Below, one piece after another: positions 18,507 to 26,928 of a stretch of DNA of 64,000 nucleotides. Origin of the DNA: Bog-756 sp963839925. Lineage in GTDB: Bacteria; Actinomycetota; Acidimicrobiia; Acidimicrobiales; RAAP-2. Every line of letters starts with the position of its first letter. Positions within the stretch are counted from its first letter, which is position 1. The position numbers and the translations under genes were made by a program. The notes under the pieces are model-generated. The model was not told the DNA's origin and ran no database searches. It saw only the letters and a list, made by a program, of their open reading frames with translations. Location of the stretch: NCBI GenBank assembly GCA_963839925.1, contig CAWIWV010000001.1, positions 1,054,001 to 1,118,000 of the forward strand, in the 5' to 3' direction.

Positions 18507-18560
18507 AAAAAAAGGCAGATCCCGGAGCGCTTCGATGACCAGCGCTCCGGGATCTCTGCC
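18507..18560 (-). terminator. Rho-independent terminator of the Fn3 protein gene (copy A)
   Basis: Long hairpin with arms GGCAGATCCCGGAGCGCT (18514-18531) and AGCGCTCCGGGATCTCTGCC (18541-18560), and a 2-base bulge. On the minus strand it is followed by seven T (18513-18507). It lies downstream of the gene ending at 18633. The rest of 18451-18632 holds no gene. Confidence 0.85.
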
Positions 18561-18632
18561 TGCGATTCTCACCGGCGCCGCCCGGTTGCTCAGCAGCGAG
18601 CATCGAACGTCGGCGGTTTCACCTCCGACGTT

Positions 18633-20123
18633 CTAGTTGGCGACTACCAGGGAGAACTTCTTGGTGGCCGTCTGCTTCTTCGGTTTCGACGAGTCCGTCA
18701 CCTGGAAGTTGACGGAGTAGGTCTTGGCGCCGCCTTTCTCCGTACCGGAGAGAACGCCTGCCGTGCTGAGGGTGATACCACTCGGGAGGCCGGACGCCTT
18801 CCAGGTCTCGGTACCCACACCGTTCTTCTCAGCCATGTGCACCGTGGCGTACTTCTTTCCCTTGGTCGCCTTAGGCAAGCTGGTGGTGCTGACGTAGAGC
18901 CCGTTCGGGGTGGCCGACGCCGAGTGGCCCGACGCAGCACCGGTGCCCGACGAGTTGGTCGCTGCCACGGTGAAGGTGTAAGCCGTCCCGTTGGTCAATC
19001 CGGTCACCGTGTCGCTGGTCACATTGCCGACCTTCACGACCTTTTCGGCGGTCTTCCCGATGTAAGGGGTGATCGCATAGCCGGTGATGGCCGATCCACC
19101 GTTGCTCGCCGGAGCAGTCCACTTGACAGCTACCGACGCATGGCCAGCCTTGACGGTGCCGATAGTGGGTGCACCGGGCACATTCGCTGTGGGCGTCACC
19201 GAGTTGGAGGCTGCCGAGGCCGCTCCGGTGCCGATCGCGTTGACCGCCGCGACGGTGAAGGTGTAGGCCGTGCCCGAGGTCAGGCCGGTCACGTTGTCAC
19301 TGGTCACGTTTCCCACGTGGACCGCCGTCTGCGCGGTCGCCCCCTTATAGGGGGTAATCACGTAGCCGGTCAAGGCTGAGCCGCCGTTGCCAGCGGGAGC
19401 AGTCCAATGCACCGTGGCCGACGCCGGCCCGGCGGTGGCGGTCGGTGCGGCAAGGAGGCTCGGAGGCCCACCGGGGGTGTCCGACCAGACGAACCCGTTG
19501 GGGTCACCGCCACTGGCGGTGAAGGTGAGCTGGGTGTTCCAGTAGTCGGTCACCGTCCCGCTCGTGTTGGCGCAGGCGACTCCCGTCTCCCACACACCAC
19601 CGTTGGCTTCGAGGGTGGCGGCGGTGACTCCCCTCGAGAGCAGCGGTGCGAACTCGAGGTTGGTCGGGATGTTGATGACCTGGCCAGTGGTCTGGGCGGT
19701 GTTGACCTTTCCGAAGTAGTTGCCGGTGCTTGTGACAAGCCCATAGTCGATCGACGGGAAGCCGTTGGCGAAGGAGACCGCTGTTGGGTCGGTGCCTCTA
19801 GGAACCAGGTAGCTGAAGACGTGGTAGCCGCCGGTGGCGGTGTCTCCGTCGCAGGCCGCACTGGCCGGGAGGCTCAGGGTGAACTGGGTGGTGGAACCGC
19901 CGGAGGACAACGAGCTCAGTCCACTGGGATCCGCGATGGTTGCAACGGCGTCGACGGTCGATGCCCCGGCAGGGTTCACCCCGACCACGGCGAGGCCGGC
20001 AAAGGCGCCGAGGAAGGCGACCGCGGAGGCCAATCCCACCTTCAGGCTCCTGGTCCTCGAGACGCGGGTCCTTTTGGACCCGGTCTCGAGGCGGAGAGTC
20101 GCATCAGCGTTTGGTGTTTTCAT
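18633..20123 (-). CDS. Secreted Fn3-repeat surface protein with 'GYHV' domain (copy A, two Fn3)
   Basis: 496 residues. The signal region (VGLASAVAFLGAFAGLAVVG) precedes the unrecognised domain at ~60-220 (CDGDTATGGYHVFSYL, NTAQTTGQVINIP, ACANTSGTVTDYWNTQ). Two fibronectin type III modules follow (~225-405; TGYVITPY and YTFTVAAVN motifs). The last ~90 residues resemble a He_PIG/cadherin-like Ig module (LPKATKGKKYATVH, ASGLPSGITLSTAGVLSGT). There is no anchor helix, so it is probably secreted or wall-bound. The N-terminal ~63 codons match the 871-residue paralogue base for base as far as I can tell. It follows the 415-residue binding protein by 57 bp. Confidence 0.85.
   Translation of the reverse strand: MKTPNADATLRLETGSKRTRVSRTRSLKVGLASAVAFLGAFAGLAVVGVNPAGASTVDAVATIADPSGLSSLSSGGSTTQFTLSLPASAACDGDTATGGYHVFSYLVPRGTDPTAVSFANGFPSIDYGLVTSTGNYFGKVNTAQTTGQVINIPTNLEFAPLLSRGVTAATLEANGGVWETGVACANTSGTVTDYWNTQLTFTASGGDPNGFVWSDTPGGPPSLLAAPTATAGPASATVHWTAPAGNGGSALTGYVITPYKGATAQTAVHVGNVTSDNVTGLTSGTAYTFTVAAVNAIGTGAASAASNSVTPTANVPGAPTIGTVKAGHASVAVKWTAPASNGGSAITGYAITPYIGKTAEKVVKVGNVTSDTVTGLTNGTAYTFTVAATNSSGTGAASGHSASATPNGLYVSTTSLPKATKGKKYATVHMAEKNGVGTETWKASGLPSGITLSTAGVLSGTEKGGAKTYSVNFQVTDSSKPKKQTATKKFSLVVAN
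18908..19450 (-). repeat. Two fibronectin type III coding repeats
   Basis: Approximate limits of two tandem ~270-bp units within the 496-residue protein. The paralogue at 21723 carries six such units. Confidence 0.7.
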
Positions 20124-21469
20124 ATGTTTTCCGTTCCGTTCCGTTCGTTCGCTCGATCTGCGGTTGGTTTCCGGACCGGCTCAGGAGTTGCCGGTCTGAG
20201 TGGTGGATCCGCAGCTGCCCTCTCCGGCGGTCAGGCTGTCGAAGCCGAACTTGTTGATCTGGCTCTGGATAGCGCTCTGGCAGATCGCCGCGTTGTTGGC
20301 GGGCGAAGTAGCGGTGTTGGTGAACAGGCTGACCAGGCTGGCGTCCTCGGTGAAACCGCTCAGCACGTTGGTGGGGAGCACGGTGTAGACGTTGTAGCCG
20401 TAGTTGGTGTCCTGGTAGTAGGTGGTGTTCGGCAACAAGTTCGGGGCGGTGCCGGTGAAGGGCTGGCCGAGGGAGGTCGCGCCGTCGGTGATCGAACCGA
20501 GGGTGAGACCGTTGGCCCGAGCGGTGTTGGACTCGTCCACGTCGTAGCCGTTGGCTTGGCCGATCCAGTCACCCGCAGAGATCGGGATGATCGCGTCGGT
20601 CGACCCGTCAGTCAGGGCGAACGAGTAGAAGGCATTCCCACTGTTCTGCTGGATCTGGGAGCAGTTCGGGTCGGCGAACTCACTGGCGGTTGCGTCGGTG
20701 AGCCCGATGGCCGTCTCCAAGTTGGAGCGAGGAGCTGAACCTGAGAGGGTCAGGCAGGCATCGACGGTGTCACCCCCGATGGTGGTGGCGTTGCCGTCGT
20801 AGAGGTTCTTCAACTGGGCGGTGGTCAGGTTTTCCAGGGCCGTGTTGCCGTTCGGGTCGTAGTAGAGATACGCCACTGCATCACGCGCAAACGGGGCCCA
20901 GGTGAGATCGGTGCTCGTCCCCTTCGGCCCTCGAGCGGCCCGGGCGAAGTTGATCTGACCGGTCAGATTGACCTGTGCATGGGTGTAGGACTGCGAGGCG
21001 GTGGGGTTCTCCCAGGTGTTCCCCTTCACTTCGTCCTCGAGGGCGGCAATGCCGTTGGTGGTCGAGTTCGGACGGTCAAAGGTCGGTCCACCGGTCTTGG
21101 TGGTGATGGCGCCCGGATTGAGCGTCGAGCCACCCTGGGGGAAGGCGTCGAACGACTCGATCGTCGTATTGCCGTTGGCCGAGCCCGCATTGAGCGGCGT
21201 GAAGAAGTGGGTGTAGGTGGTGCCTGGGGCCGAGGCTCCGCTCAACCCGTCGAACACGTCCTGGAGAACGTCAGCGCCAACGCCGACTTCAGCGGTGCTC
21301 GCCAGTGGATCGGCTTGAGCAGAAGAGGCGCTGCTCAGTGCGGTCAGGCTGGCCAGACCGGCTGTTCCAGAGGCCACAGCAAGTGCTGCGACGATCCGGA
21401 TGCTCCTGGTACGCAGGAAGGATTTCATGAACGCTCCTTGTTCGGCGCCGGAGGGTCGACCATCGAGAA
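19934..21469. repeat. 1.54-kb near-identical duplication, copy A
   Basis: Matches 24149-25684 at a constant offset of 4215 bp. It covers the 5' end of the Fn3 gene, the 57-bp spacer, the whole 415-residue gene and its ribosome site. The encoded proteins are identical, and the stretches I compared base by base are also identical. The match ends abruptly on both sides (GACCATCGAGAA shared, then divergence). Confidence 0.92.
20181..21428 (-). CDS. PstS-like secreted substrate-binding protein (copy A)
   Basis: 415 residues. A signal peptide (SIRIVAALAVASGTAGLAS) precedes a type-2 periplasmic binding fold. GADVLQDVFDGLSG resembles the GSDTTQDV motif of actinobacterial PstS-like proteins. INFARAARGP and APFARDAVAYLYYDP, then LTTAQLKNLYDG, follow the usual order for this fold. 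There is no lipobox and no C-terminal anchor, so it is probably exported. AAGGAG lies 5-10 bases before the ATG at 21428. Its protein is identical to that of 24396-25643. It is cotranscribed with the Fn3 protein downstream and probably works with the pst-like operon. Confidence 0.85.
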   Translation of the reverse strand: MKSFLRTRSIRIVAALAVASGTAGLASLTALSSASSAQADPLASTAEVGVGADVLQDVFDGLSGASAPGTTYTHFFTPLNAGSANGNTTIESFDAFPQGGSTLNPGAITTKTGGPTFDRPNSTTNGIAALEDEVKGNTWENPTASQSYTHAQVNLTGQINFARAARGPKGTSTDLTWAPFARDAVAYLYYDPNGNTALENLTTAQLKNLYDGNATTIGGDTVDACLTLSGSAPRSNLETAIGLTDATASEFADPNCSQIQQNSGNAFYSFALTDGSTDAIIPISAGDWIGQANGYDVDESNTARANGLTLGSITDGATSLGQPFTGTAPNLLPNTTYYQDTNYGYNVYTVLPTNVLSGFTEDASLVSLFTNTATSPANNAAICQSAIQSQINKFGFDSLTAGEGSCGSTTQTGNS

Positions 21470-21487
21470 AGTCATGATATCCGGCAA

Positions 21488-21501
21488 GACCTAGTGGATT
21501 A
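21488..21501 (-). promoter_or_regulatory. Promoter-like element of operon A
   Basis: Minus-strand TAATCCACTAGGTC, nearly the same as TAATCCACTAGACT at 25725-25712. It lies just outside the duplicated block, so each copy has its own related but distinct upstream region. Confidence 0.35.
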
Positions 21502-21613
21502 GTTATGTTTCTTTATAAGACGGCGCAGCTCGGAAGTCAACCGTTTGCGCCCTCTATCTCTTCTGATTTGCGCGGTTCGCTCGATCGCGGTCCCAGCTGC
21601 TCCGGAATACCAA

Positions 21614-21698
21614 GGACCCCAGGACGGGGGTGGTGGGCCGTCCTGGGGTCCGTCCCGCTCAGTCAACGCCCCTCATGCGGTTGGCGGGGGCGTTGACT
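21614..21698 (-). terminator. Tandem hairpins downstream of the six-Fn3 protein gene
   Basis: First a 12-bp stem AGTCAACGCCCC/GGGGCGTTGACT (21661-21672 with 21687-21698), then a perfect 14-bp stem GGACCCCAGGACGG/CCGTCCTGGGGTCC (21614-21627 with 21638-21651). They are listed in the order a minus-strand transcript meets them. No clear T-run follows. The rest of the 294-bp gap 21429-21722 holds only the operon A promoter region. Confidence 0.6.
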
Positions 21699-21722
21699 GA
21701 GTCCGCCCGGGTGGCACAGGGG

Positions 21723-24338
21723 TTAGCTGGCGACCACCAGCGAGAATTTGACCGTGGCCGTCTGCTTCTTCGGCTTGGACGAGTCCGTGACGGTGATGGT
21801 GACCGAGTAGGTCTTCGCCGCGTCGGTCTTCGTCACTGTTCCGGAGAGCACCCCTGCGGTTGTGAGGGTGAGGCCCTTCGGCAAACCGGTTGCTTTCCAG
21901 GTTTCGGTACCGACACCGTTCTTCTCCGTGAGATGGACGGCGGTGTACTTCTTCCCCTTCGTGGCCTTGGGCAACGTCTTGGTTACCACGTACAGCCCGT
22001 TCGGGGTCACCGACTTCGAGTGGGAAGATGCGCTGCCGGTTCCAGCGGCGTTGGTCGCTGCCACCGTGAAGGTGTAGGCAGTCCCGTTGGCGAGCCCGGT
22101 CACCGCGTCGCTCGTCACGTTGCCGACGTGCACTGGTGTCTTCGCGGTTGCCCCGATATAGGGAGTAACCACGTAACCGGTGATCGCCGAACCGCCATTG
22201 CTGGAAGGCACCGTCCACTTGACGGTGGCCGTTCCCTTGCCGGCGGTGGCGGTACCGATCGTCGGCGCACTCGGAATGGTGACTGGGGTCACCGAGTTGG
22301 AGGCCGACGAGGCGCTACCGGTTCCGGCCGTGTTGGTCGCTGCCACCGTGAAGGTGTAAGCGGTTCCATTGGTCAGCCCGGTCACGGTGTCGGCGGTGAT
22401 AGTTCCAACGTTCACCGGCGTCTGCGCGGTCCCTCCGATGTAGGGGGTGATCACGTAGCCGCTGACGGGGGCGCCACCGTTGTCCGACGGCGCGGTCCAG
22501 TTGACCGTGGCCGAGGCGTTCCCGGCGGTGGCAGCTCCGATTGTCGGGGCACCAGGCACGGTGACCGGGGTCACCGAGTTGGAGGCCGACGAGGCGCTAC
22601 CGGTTCCTGCCGAGTTGGTCGCGGCCACGGTGAAGGTGTAGGCGGTCCCGTTGGCGAGGCCGGTCACGTTGTACGTCGTCACATTCCCAACATTCACCGG
22701 CGTCTGCGCGGTCGCCCCGATGTAAGGAGTGATCACGTAGCCAGTGATGGTCCCGCCCCCATTGTCCGACGGTGCCGTCCAGTTGACCGTGGCCGAGGCG
22801 TTGCCGGCGGTCGCCGTTCCAATGGTTGGTGCACCGGCAACCGTTGCTGGAGTCACCGAGTTCGACGGATTGGACGCAATGCCGGTCCCGACCGAGTTGG
22901 TCGCCGCCACTGTGAAGGTGTAGGCGGTCCCGTTGGTCAGACCGGTCACGTTGTCACTCGTCACGTTGCCGAGGCTGATCGGCGTCTGTGCGCTCGCTCC
23001 GATGTACGGAGTCAGCACATAGCCGGTGATGGGGTCCCCTTCGTTGGAAGGCGCTGACCAGTTGACCGTGGTCGAGGCATTTCCCGCGGTGGCGGTCGGT
23101 GCAGCCGGTTGATCGGGAACGGTGACCGGGGTCACCGAGTTGGAGGCTGGCGAGGCATCCCCAGTTCCGACCGAGTTGGTCGCTGCCACCGTGAAGGTGT
23201 AGGCGGTCCCGTTGGTCAGGCCGGTGACGACGTAGGAGGTGACGTTGCCGACGTCGATCGGCGTCTGTGCGCTCGCTCCGACATAAGGAGTGATCACGTA
23301 GCCGGTGATGGACGAACCCTCGTCGAACGGCGCACTCCAGCTGACCGACGCCTGGGTATTGCCCGCGGTTGCGGTCGGCGCTGCAGGAGCGTCGGGCACG
23401 GTCGTCGGCGTGATCGAGTTGGAGGCTGCCGAGGCGACCCCTGTCCCGATCGCGTTGATCGCCGCGACGGTGAACGTGTAGGCGGTATCCGGCGTGAGGC
23501 CAGTCACGTCGTCAGTGGTCACGCTTCCGAGGTTGATCGGCGTCTGTGCGCTCGCTCCGATGTACGGAGTCAGCACATAGCCGGTCACGGCGGAGCCGCC
23601 GTTGCCAGCGGGAGCAGTCCAGTTGACCGTGGCCGAGGAAGGCCCGGCGGTGGCGGTCGGCGCGGCTGGGATGCTCGGAGGCCCACCGGGGGTGTCCGAC
23701 CAGACGAACCCGTTGGGGTCACCGCCGTTGGCGGTGAAGGTGACCTGGGTGTTCCAGTAGTCGGTCACCGTGCCACTCGAGTTGGCGCAGGCGACGCCCG
23801 TCTCCCACACCCCGTCGTTGCTCTCGAGGGTTGCGGCAGTGACTCCTTTCGAGAGCAGCGGTCCGAACTCGAGGTTGGTCGGGATGTTGATGACCTGGCC
23901 GGTGGTCTGGGCGGTGTTGACCTTTCCGAAGTAGTTGCCGTTAGCGTCGACCAATCCGTAGTCGACCGACGGGAACCCGTTGACAAAGGACTCCTGGGTC
24001 GGATCGGTGCCCTGGGGGACCAGGTAGCTGAAGACGTGGTAGCCGCCGGTGGCGGTGTCCCCGTCGCAGGCCGCACTGGCCGGGAGGCTCAGGGTGAACT
24101 GGGTGGTGGAGCCGCCCGAGGTGAGCGTTGCAAAGCCATCCGGATTGACGATGGTTGCAACGGCGTCGACGGTCGATGCCCCGGCAGGGTTCACCCCGAC
24201 CACGGCGAGGCCGGCAAAGGCGCCGAGGAAGGCGACCGCGGAGGCCAATCCCACCTTCAGGCTCCTGGTCCTCGAGACGCGGGTCCTTTTGGACCCGGTC
24301 TCGAGGCGGAGAGTCGCATCAGCGTTTGGTGTTTTCAT
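21723..24338 (-). CDS. Secreted Fn3-repeat surface protein with 'GYHV' domain (copy B, six Fn3)
   Basis: 871 residues with the same plan as the 496-residue paralogue. The N-terminus and signal are identical, followed by the unrecognised domain (CDGDTATGGYHVFSYL, NTAQTTGQVINIP, ACANSSGTVTDYWNTQ). Six fibronectin III modules follow instead of two (~225-780; repeated TGYVITPYIGA and YTFTVAATNS motifs), then a He_PIG-like C-terminal module (LPKATKGKKYTAVH). There is no transmembrane anchor and no LPXTG. Fn3 modules usually act as spacers or binding units on secreted proteins, so this is probably a longer version of the same surface protein. It follows the 415-residue binding protein by 57 bp. Confidence 0.86.
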   Translation of the reverse strand: MKTPNADATLRLETGSKRTRVSRTRSLKVGLASAVAFLGAFAGLAVVGVNPAGASTVDAVATIVNPDGFATLTSGGSTTQFTLSLPASAACDGDTATGGYHVFSYLVPQGTDPTQESFVNGFPSVDYGLVDANGNYFGKVNTAQTTGQVINIPTNLEFGPLLSKGVTAATLESNDGVWETGVACANSSGTVTDYWNTQVTFTANGGDPNGFVWSDTPGGPPSIPAAPTATAGPSSATVNWTAPAGNGGSAVTGYVLTPYIGASAQTPINLGSVTTDDVTGLTPDTAYTFTVAAINAIGTGVASAASNSITPTTVPDAPAAPTATAGNTQASVSWSAPFDEGSSITGYVITPYVGASAQTPIDVGNVTSYVVTGLTNGTAYTFTVAATNSVGTGDASPASNSVTPVTVPDQPAAPTATAGNASTTVNWSAPSNEGDPITGYVLTPYIGASAQTPISLGNVTSDNVTGLTNGTAYTFTVAATNSVGTGIASNPSNSVTPATVAGAPTIGTATAGNASATVNWTAPSDNGGGTITGYVITPYIGATAQTPVNVGNVTTYNVTGLANGTAYTFTVAATNSAGTGSASSASNSVTPVTVPGAPTIGAATAGNASATVNWTAPSDNGGAPVSGYVITPYIGGTAQTPVNVGTITADTVTGLTNGTAYTFTVAATNTAGTGSASSASNSVTPVTIPSAPTIGTATAGKGTATVKWTVPSSNGGSAITGYVVTPYIGATAKTPVHVGNVTSDAVTGLANGTAYTFTVAATNAAGTGSASSHSKSVTPNGLYVVTKTLPKATKGKKYTAVHLTEKNGVGTETWKATGLPKGLTLTTAGVLSGTVTKTDAAKTYSVTITVTDSSKPKKQTATVKFSLVVAS
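22001..23663 (-). repeat. Six tandem fibronectin type III coding repeats
   Basis: Approximate limits of six ~275-bp units, strongly alike at base level. For example, GTGACCGGGGTCACCGAGTT recurs at unit borders. Such arrays change copy number by recombination. Confidence 0.75.
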
Positions 24339-25684
24339 ATGTTTTCCGTTCCGTTCCGTTCGTTCGCTCGATCTGCGGTTGGTTTCCGGACCGGCTCAGG
24401 AGTTGCCGGTCTGAGTGGTGGATCCGCAGCTGCCCTCTCCGGCGGTCAGGCTGTCGAAGCCGAACTTGTTGATCTGGCTCTGGATAGCGCTCTGGCAGAT
24501 CGCCGCGTTGTTGGCGGGCGAAGTAGCGGTGTTGGTGAACAGGCTGACCAGGCTGGCGTCCTCGGTGAAACCGCTCAGCACGTTGGTGGGGAGCACGGTG
24601 TAGACGTTGTAGCCGTAGTTGGTGTCCTGGTAGTAGGTGGTGTTCGGCAACAAGTTCGGGGCGGTGCCGGTGAAGGGCTGGCCGAGGGAGGTCGCGCCGT
24701 CGGTGATCGAACCGAGGGTGAGACCGTTGGCCCGAGCGGTGTTGGACTCGTCCACGTCGTAGCCGTTGGCTTGGCCGATCCAGTCACCCGCAGAGATCGG
24801 GATGATCGCGTCGGTCGACCCGTCAGTCAGGGCGAACGAGTAGAAGGCATTCCCACTGTTCTGCTGGATCTGGGAGCAGTTCGGGTCGGCGAACTCACTG
24901 GCGGTTGCGTCGGTGAGCCCGATGGCCGTCTCCAAGTTGGAGCGAGGAGCTGAACCTGAGAGGGTCAGGCAGGCATCGACGGTGTCACCCCCGATGGTGG
25001 TGGCGTTGCCGTCGTAGAGGTTCTTCAACTGGGCGGTGGTCAGGTTTTCCAGGGCCGTGTTGCCGTTCGGGTCGTAGTAGAGATACGCCACTGCATCACG
25101 CGCAAACGGGGCCCAGGTGAGATCGGTGCTCGTCCCCTTCGGCCCTCGAGCGGCCCGGGCGAAGTTGATCTGACCGGTCAGATTGACCTGTGCATGGGTG
25201 TAGGACTGCGAGGCGGTGGGGTTCTCCCAGGTGTTCCCCTTCACTTCGTCCTCGAGGGCGGCAATGCCGTTGGTGGTCGAGTTCGGACGGTCAAAGGTCG
25301 GTCCACCGGTCTTGGTGGTGATGGCGCCCGGATTGAGCGTCGAGCCACCCTGGGGGAAGGCGTCGAACGACTCGATCGTCGTATTGCCGTTGGCCGAGCC
25401 CGCATTGAGCGGCGTGAAGAAGTGGGTGTAGGTGGTGCCTGGGGCCGAGGCTCCGCTCAACCCGTCGAACACGTCCTGGAGAACGTCAGCGCCAACGCCG
25501 ACTTCAGCGGTGCTCGCCAGTGGATCGGCTTGAGCAGAAGAGGCGCTGCTCAGTGCGGTCAGGCTGGCCAGACCGGCTGTTCCAGAGGCCACAGCAAGTG
25601 CTGCGACGATCCGGATGCTCCTGGTACGCAGGAAGGATTTCATGAACGCTCCTTGTTCGGCGCCGGAGGGTCGACCATCGAGAA
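24149..25684. repeat. 1.54-kb near-identical duplication, copy B
   Basis: Partner of 19934-21469 (offset 4215). Outside the block similarity falls at once on the promoter side. On the Fn3-protein side it drops to paralogue level. Confidence 0.92.
24396..25643 (-). CDS. PstS-like secreted substrate-binding protein (copy B)
   Basis: 415 residues, identical in protein sequence to the product of 20181-21428: signal peptide, GADVLQDVFDGLSG ligand-loop region, APFARDAVAYLYYDP. It heads the operon with the 871-residue Fn3 protein. The identity of two full-length copies implies either a recent duplication or ongoing gene conversion, and a possible gene-dosage benefit. The ribosome site AAGGAG is inside the duplicated block. 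Confidence 0.85.
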   Translation of the reverse strand: MKSFLRTRSIRIVAALAVASGTAGLASLTALSSASSAQADPLASTAEVGVGADVLQDVFDGLSGASAPGTTYTHFFTPLNAGSANGNTTIESFDAFPQGGSTLNPGAITTKTGGPTFDRPNSTTNGIAALEDEVKGNTWENPTASQSYTHAQVNLTGQINFARAARGPKGTSTDLTWAPFARDAVAYLYYDPNGNTALENLTTAQLKNLYDGNATTIGGDTVDACLTLSGSAPRSNLETAIGLTDATASEFADPNCSQIQQNSGNAFYSFALTDGSTDAIIPISAGDWIGQANGYDVDESNTARANGLTLGSITDGATSLGQPFTGTAPNLLPNTTYYQDTNYGYNVYTVLPTNVLSGFTEDASLVSLFTNTATSPANNAAICQSAIQSQINKFGFDSLTAGEGSCGSTTQTGNS

Positions 25685-25711
25685 GCGTTGGTCTCTGAAC
25701 CTACCCGACAA

Positions 25712-25740
25712 AGTCTAGTGGATTACTAAACTTAACCTAA
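25712..25740 (-). promoter_or_regulatory. Promoter-like element of operon B
   Basis: Minus-strand TTAGGT (25740-25735), 17 bases, then TAGACT (25717-25712), with TAATCC (25725-25720) between them. TAGACT fits a -10 box and the -35 match is weak. The remaining sequence of 25741-25957 (217 bp) shows no gene. Confidence 0.35.
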
Positions 25741-25957
25741 AAGGTCAGGTACTCGATGTCAAGATGAGGCCCCCGACATTGCGTCCTTTGGCTCGGTTGG
25801 GTGATCGCCACGACGCGGAAGGTGACAACGAAGGCTGGGGGAGGAGCATCCGACGAGACAGTGAACGGATCATTCAAACCAGACGGCGCGACGAGAAACC
25901 TGACTAGTCTCATCGTTTATATGGAGAGTTCGTCCCGACACCCCGTGTTGCGCAACG

Positions 25958-26928
25958 ATGCCACTCCCTGAGTTTCTGGTCGTCGGTGCTCCGAAGGCGG
26001 GAACGACCGCGATCCATGCGGCCTTGGCCAGTCATCCGGACCTCTATCTCTCCAGGGTGAAGGAGCCCAAGTTCTTCCTGTGCGATGGCCCACCGCCGAC
26101 GAAAGGTGGACCGGGCGACGCGCACAGTTATCGCGAGTGGATCTGGCGACCCGACGACTACCGCGGTTATTCGACGGCGCGCCCGAAGGTGCCCTGTGCG
26201 GGGAGAGCACTCCGCTCTACTTGGCCGACTTCGAGGCGCACCGTCGCATTCACGATGCGATCCCGCACGCACGATTGATCGCGATCCTGCGCGATCCGGT
26301 CGACCGCGCCTATTCAAATTGGGCGCACCTCTGGGCGGATGGGCTCGAACCGATCAGTGACTTCGTCGAGGCATGCGCCGAGGAAACCCGGCGAGCCGAA
26401 GCGGGTTGGGCGCCGTTCTGGAGGTACCTCGAGATCGGTCGCTACGGTCGGCAGCTCCAACACCTTTTGACGCTCTTCCCTCGTGAGCAACTCCATCTCA
26501 TCCGCTACCAATCGCTGGTCGAAGAACCCGGAGCAACCCTGGATGGGGTCTGCCGTTTCCTCGGCGTGCAGGAGGGGTTGATCGCCGAGGCCCCACCGAA
26601 GAACCTGGGCGGATACGTCTCTCCATCGCTTCCGACCCGGGCACTCCAGATGGTGTTCCGCGAGAGCGCCTCGATCGGCCGCTTCTTCCCGCCCCAGGTC
26701 TGGCGCAAGGCAAGCCTTCCACTCCAGTGGCTCATGCAATGGTCACCGCAGCACCGACCCGAGTTGGCCGAGCACGATCGAGCGAAGCTCATCGATTACT
26801 TCGCCGACGACATCCCGCTGGTCGAAGAAACGACCGGTTGGGACCTCACCCAGTGGCGGACCTACCGCAAAGGCGGGACGTACTCGGTCCGCAAGTCGTG
26901 GGCACCGTCACGTCGCCTCGTCTCGTAG
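25958..26928 (+). pseudogene. Sulfotransferase family protein, frameshifted as sequenced
   Basis: About 323 residues after repair. The N-terminus MPLPEFLVVGAPKAGTTAI holds the 5'-phosphosulfate loop for PAPS. The frame breaks near 26165-26169: ...RPDDYRG continues as LFDGAPEGALCGESTPLYL only if one T is added to a short T run. The 3'-phosphate motif RDPVDRAYSNW follows in the new frame, which is open to 26928. Such enzymes move sulfate from PAPS to hydroxyls or amines of lipids or sugars. The 3' end overlaps the convergent glycosidase-like gene by 67 bp. A sequencing indel is as likely as real inactivation. Confidence 0.8.

Noticed and set aside
21723..24338. CRISPR array suggested by regularly spaced repeats
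   Set aside because: The ~275-bp periodicity encodes Fn3 modules. Repeat and spacer sizes do not fit CRISPR and there are no cas genes.
23109..24953. Long open frame (614 codons) on the plus strand across the Fn3 protein and binding-protein genes, repeated at 19407-20738
   Set aside because: It is the complement of the real genes. Its Gly/Arg/Val-rich composition comes from reading GC-rich repeats, and the minus-strand genes have signal peptides and recognisable domains.
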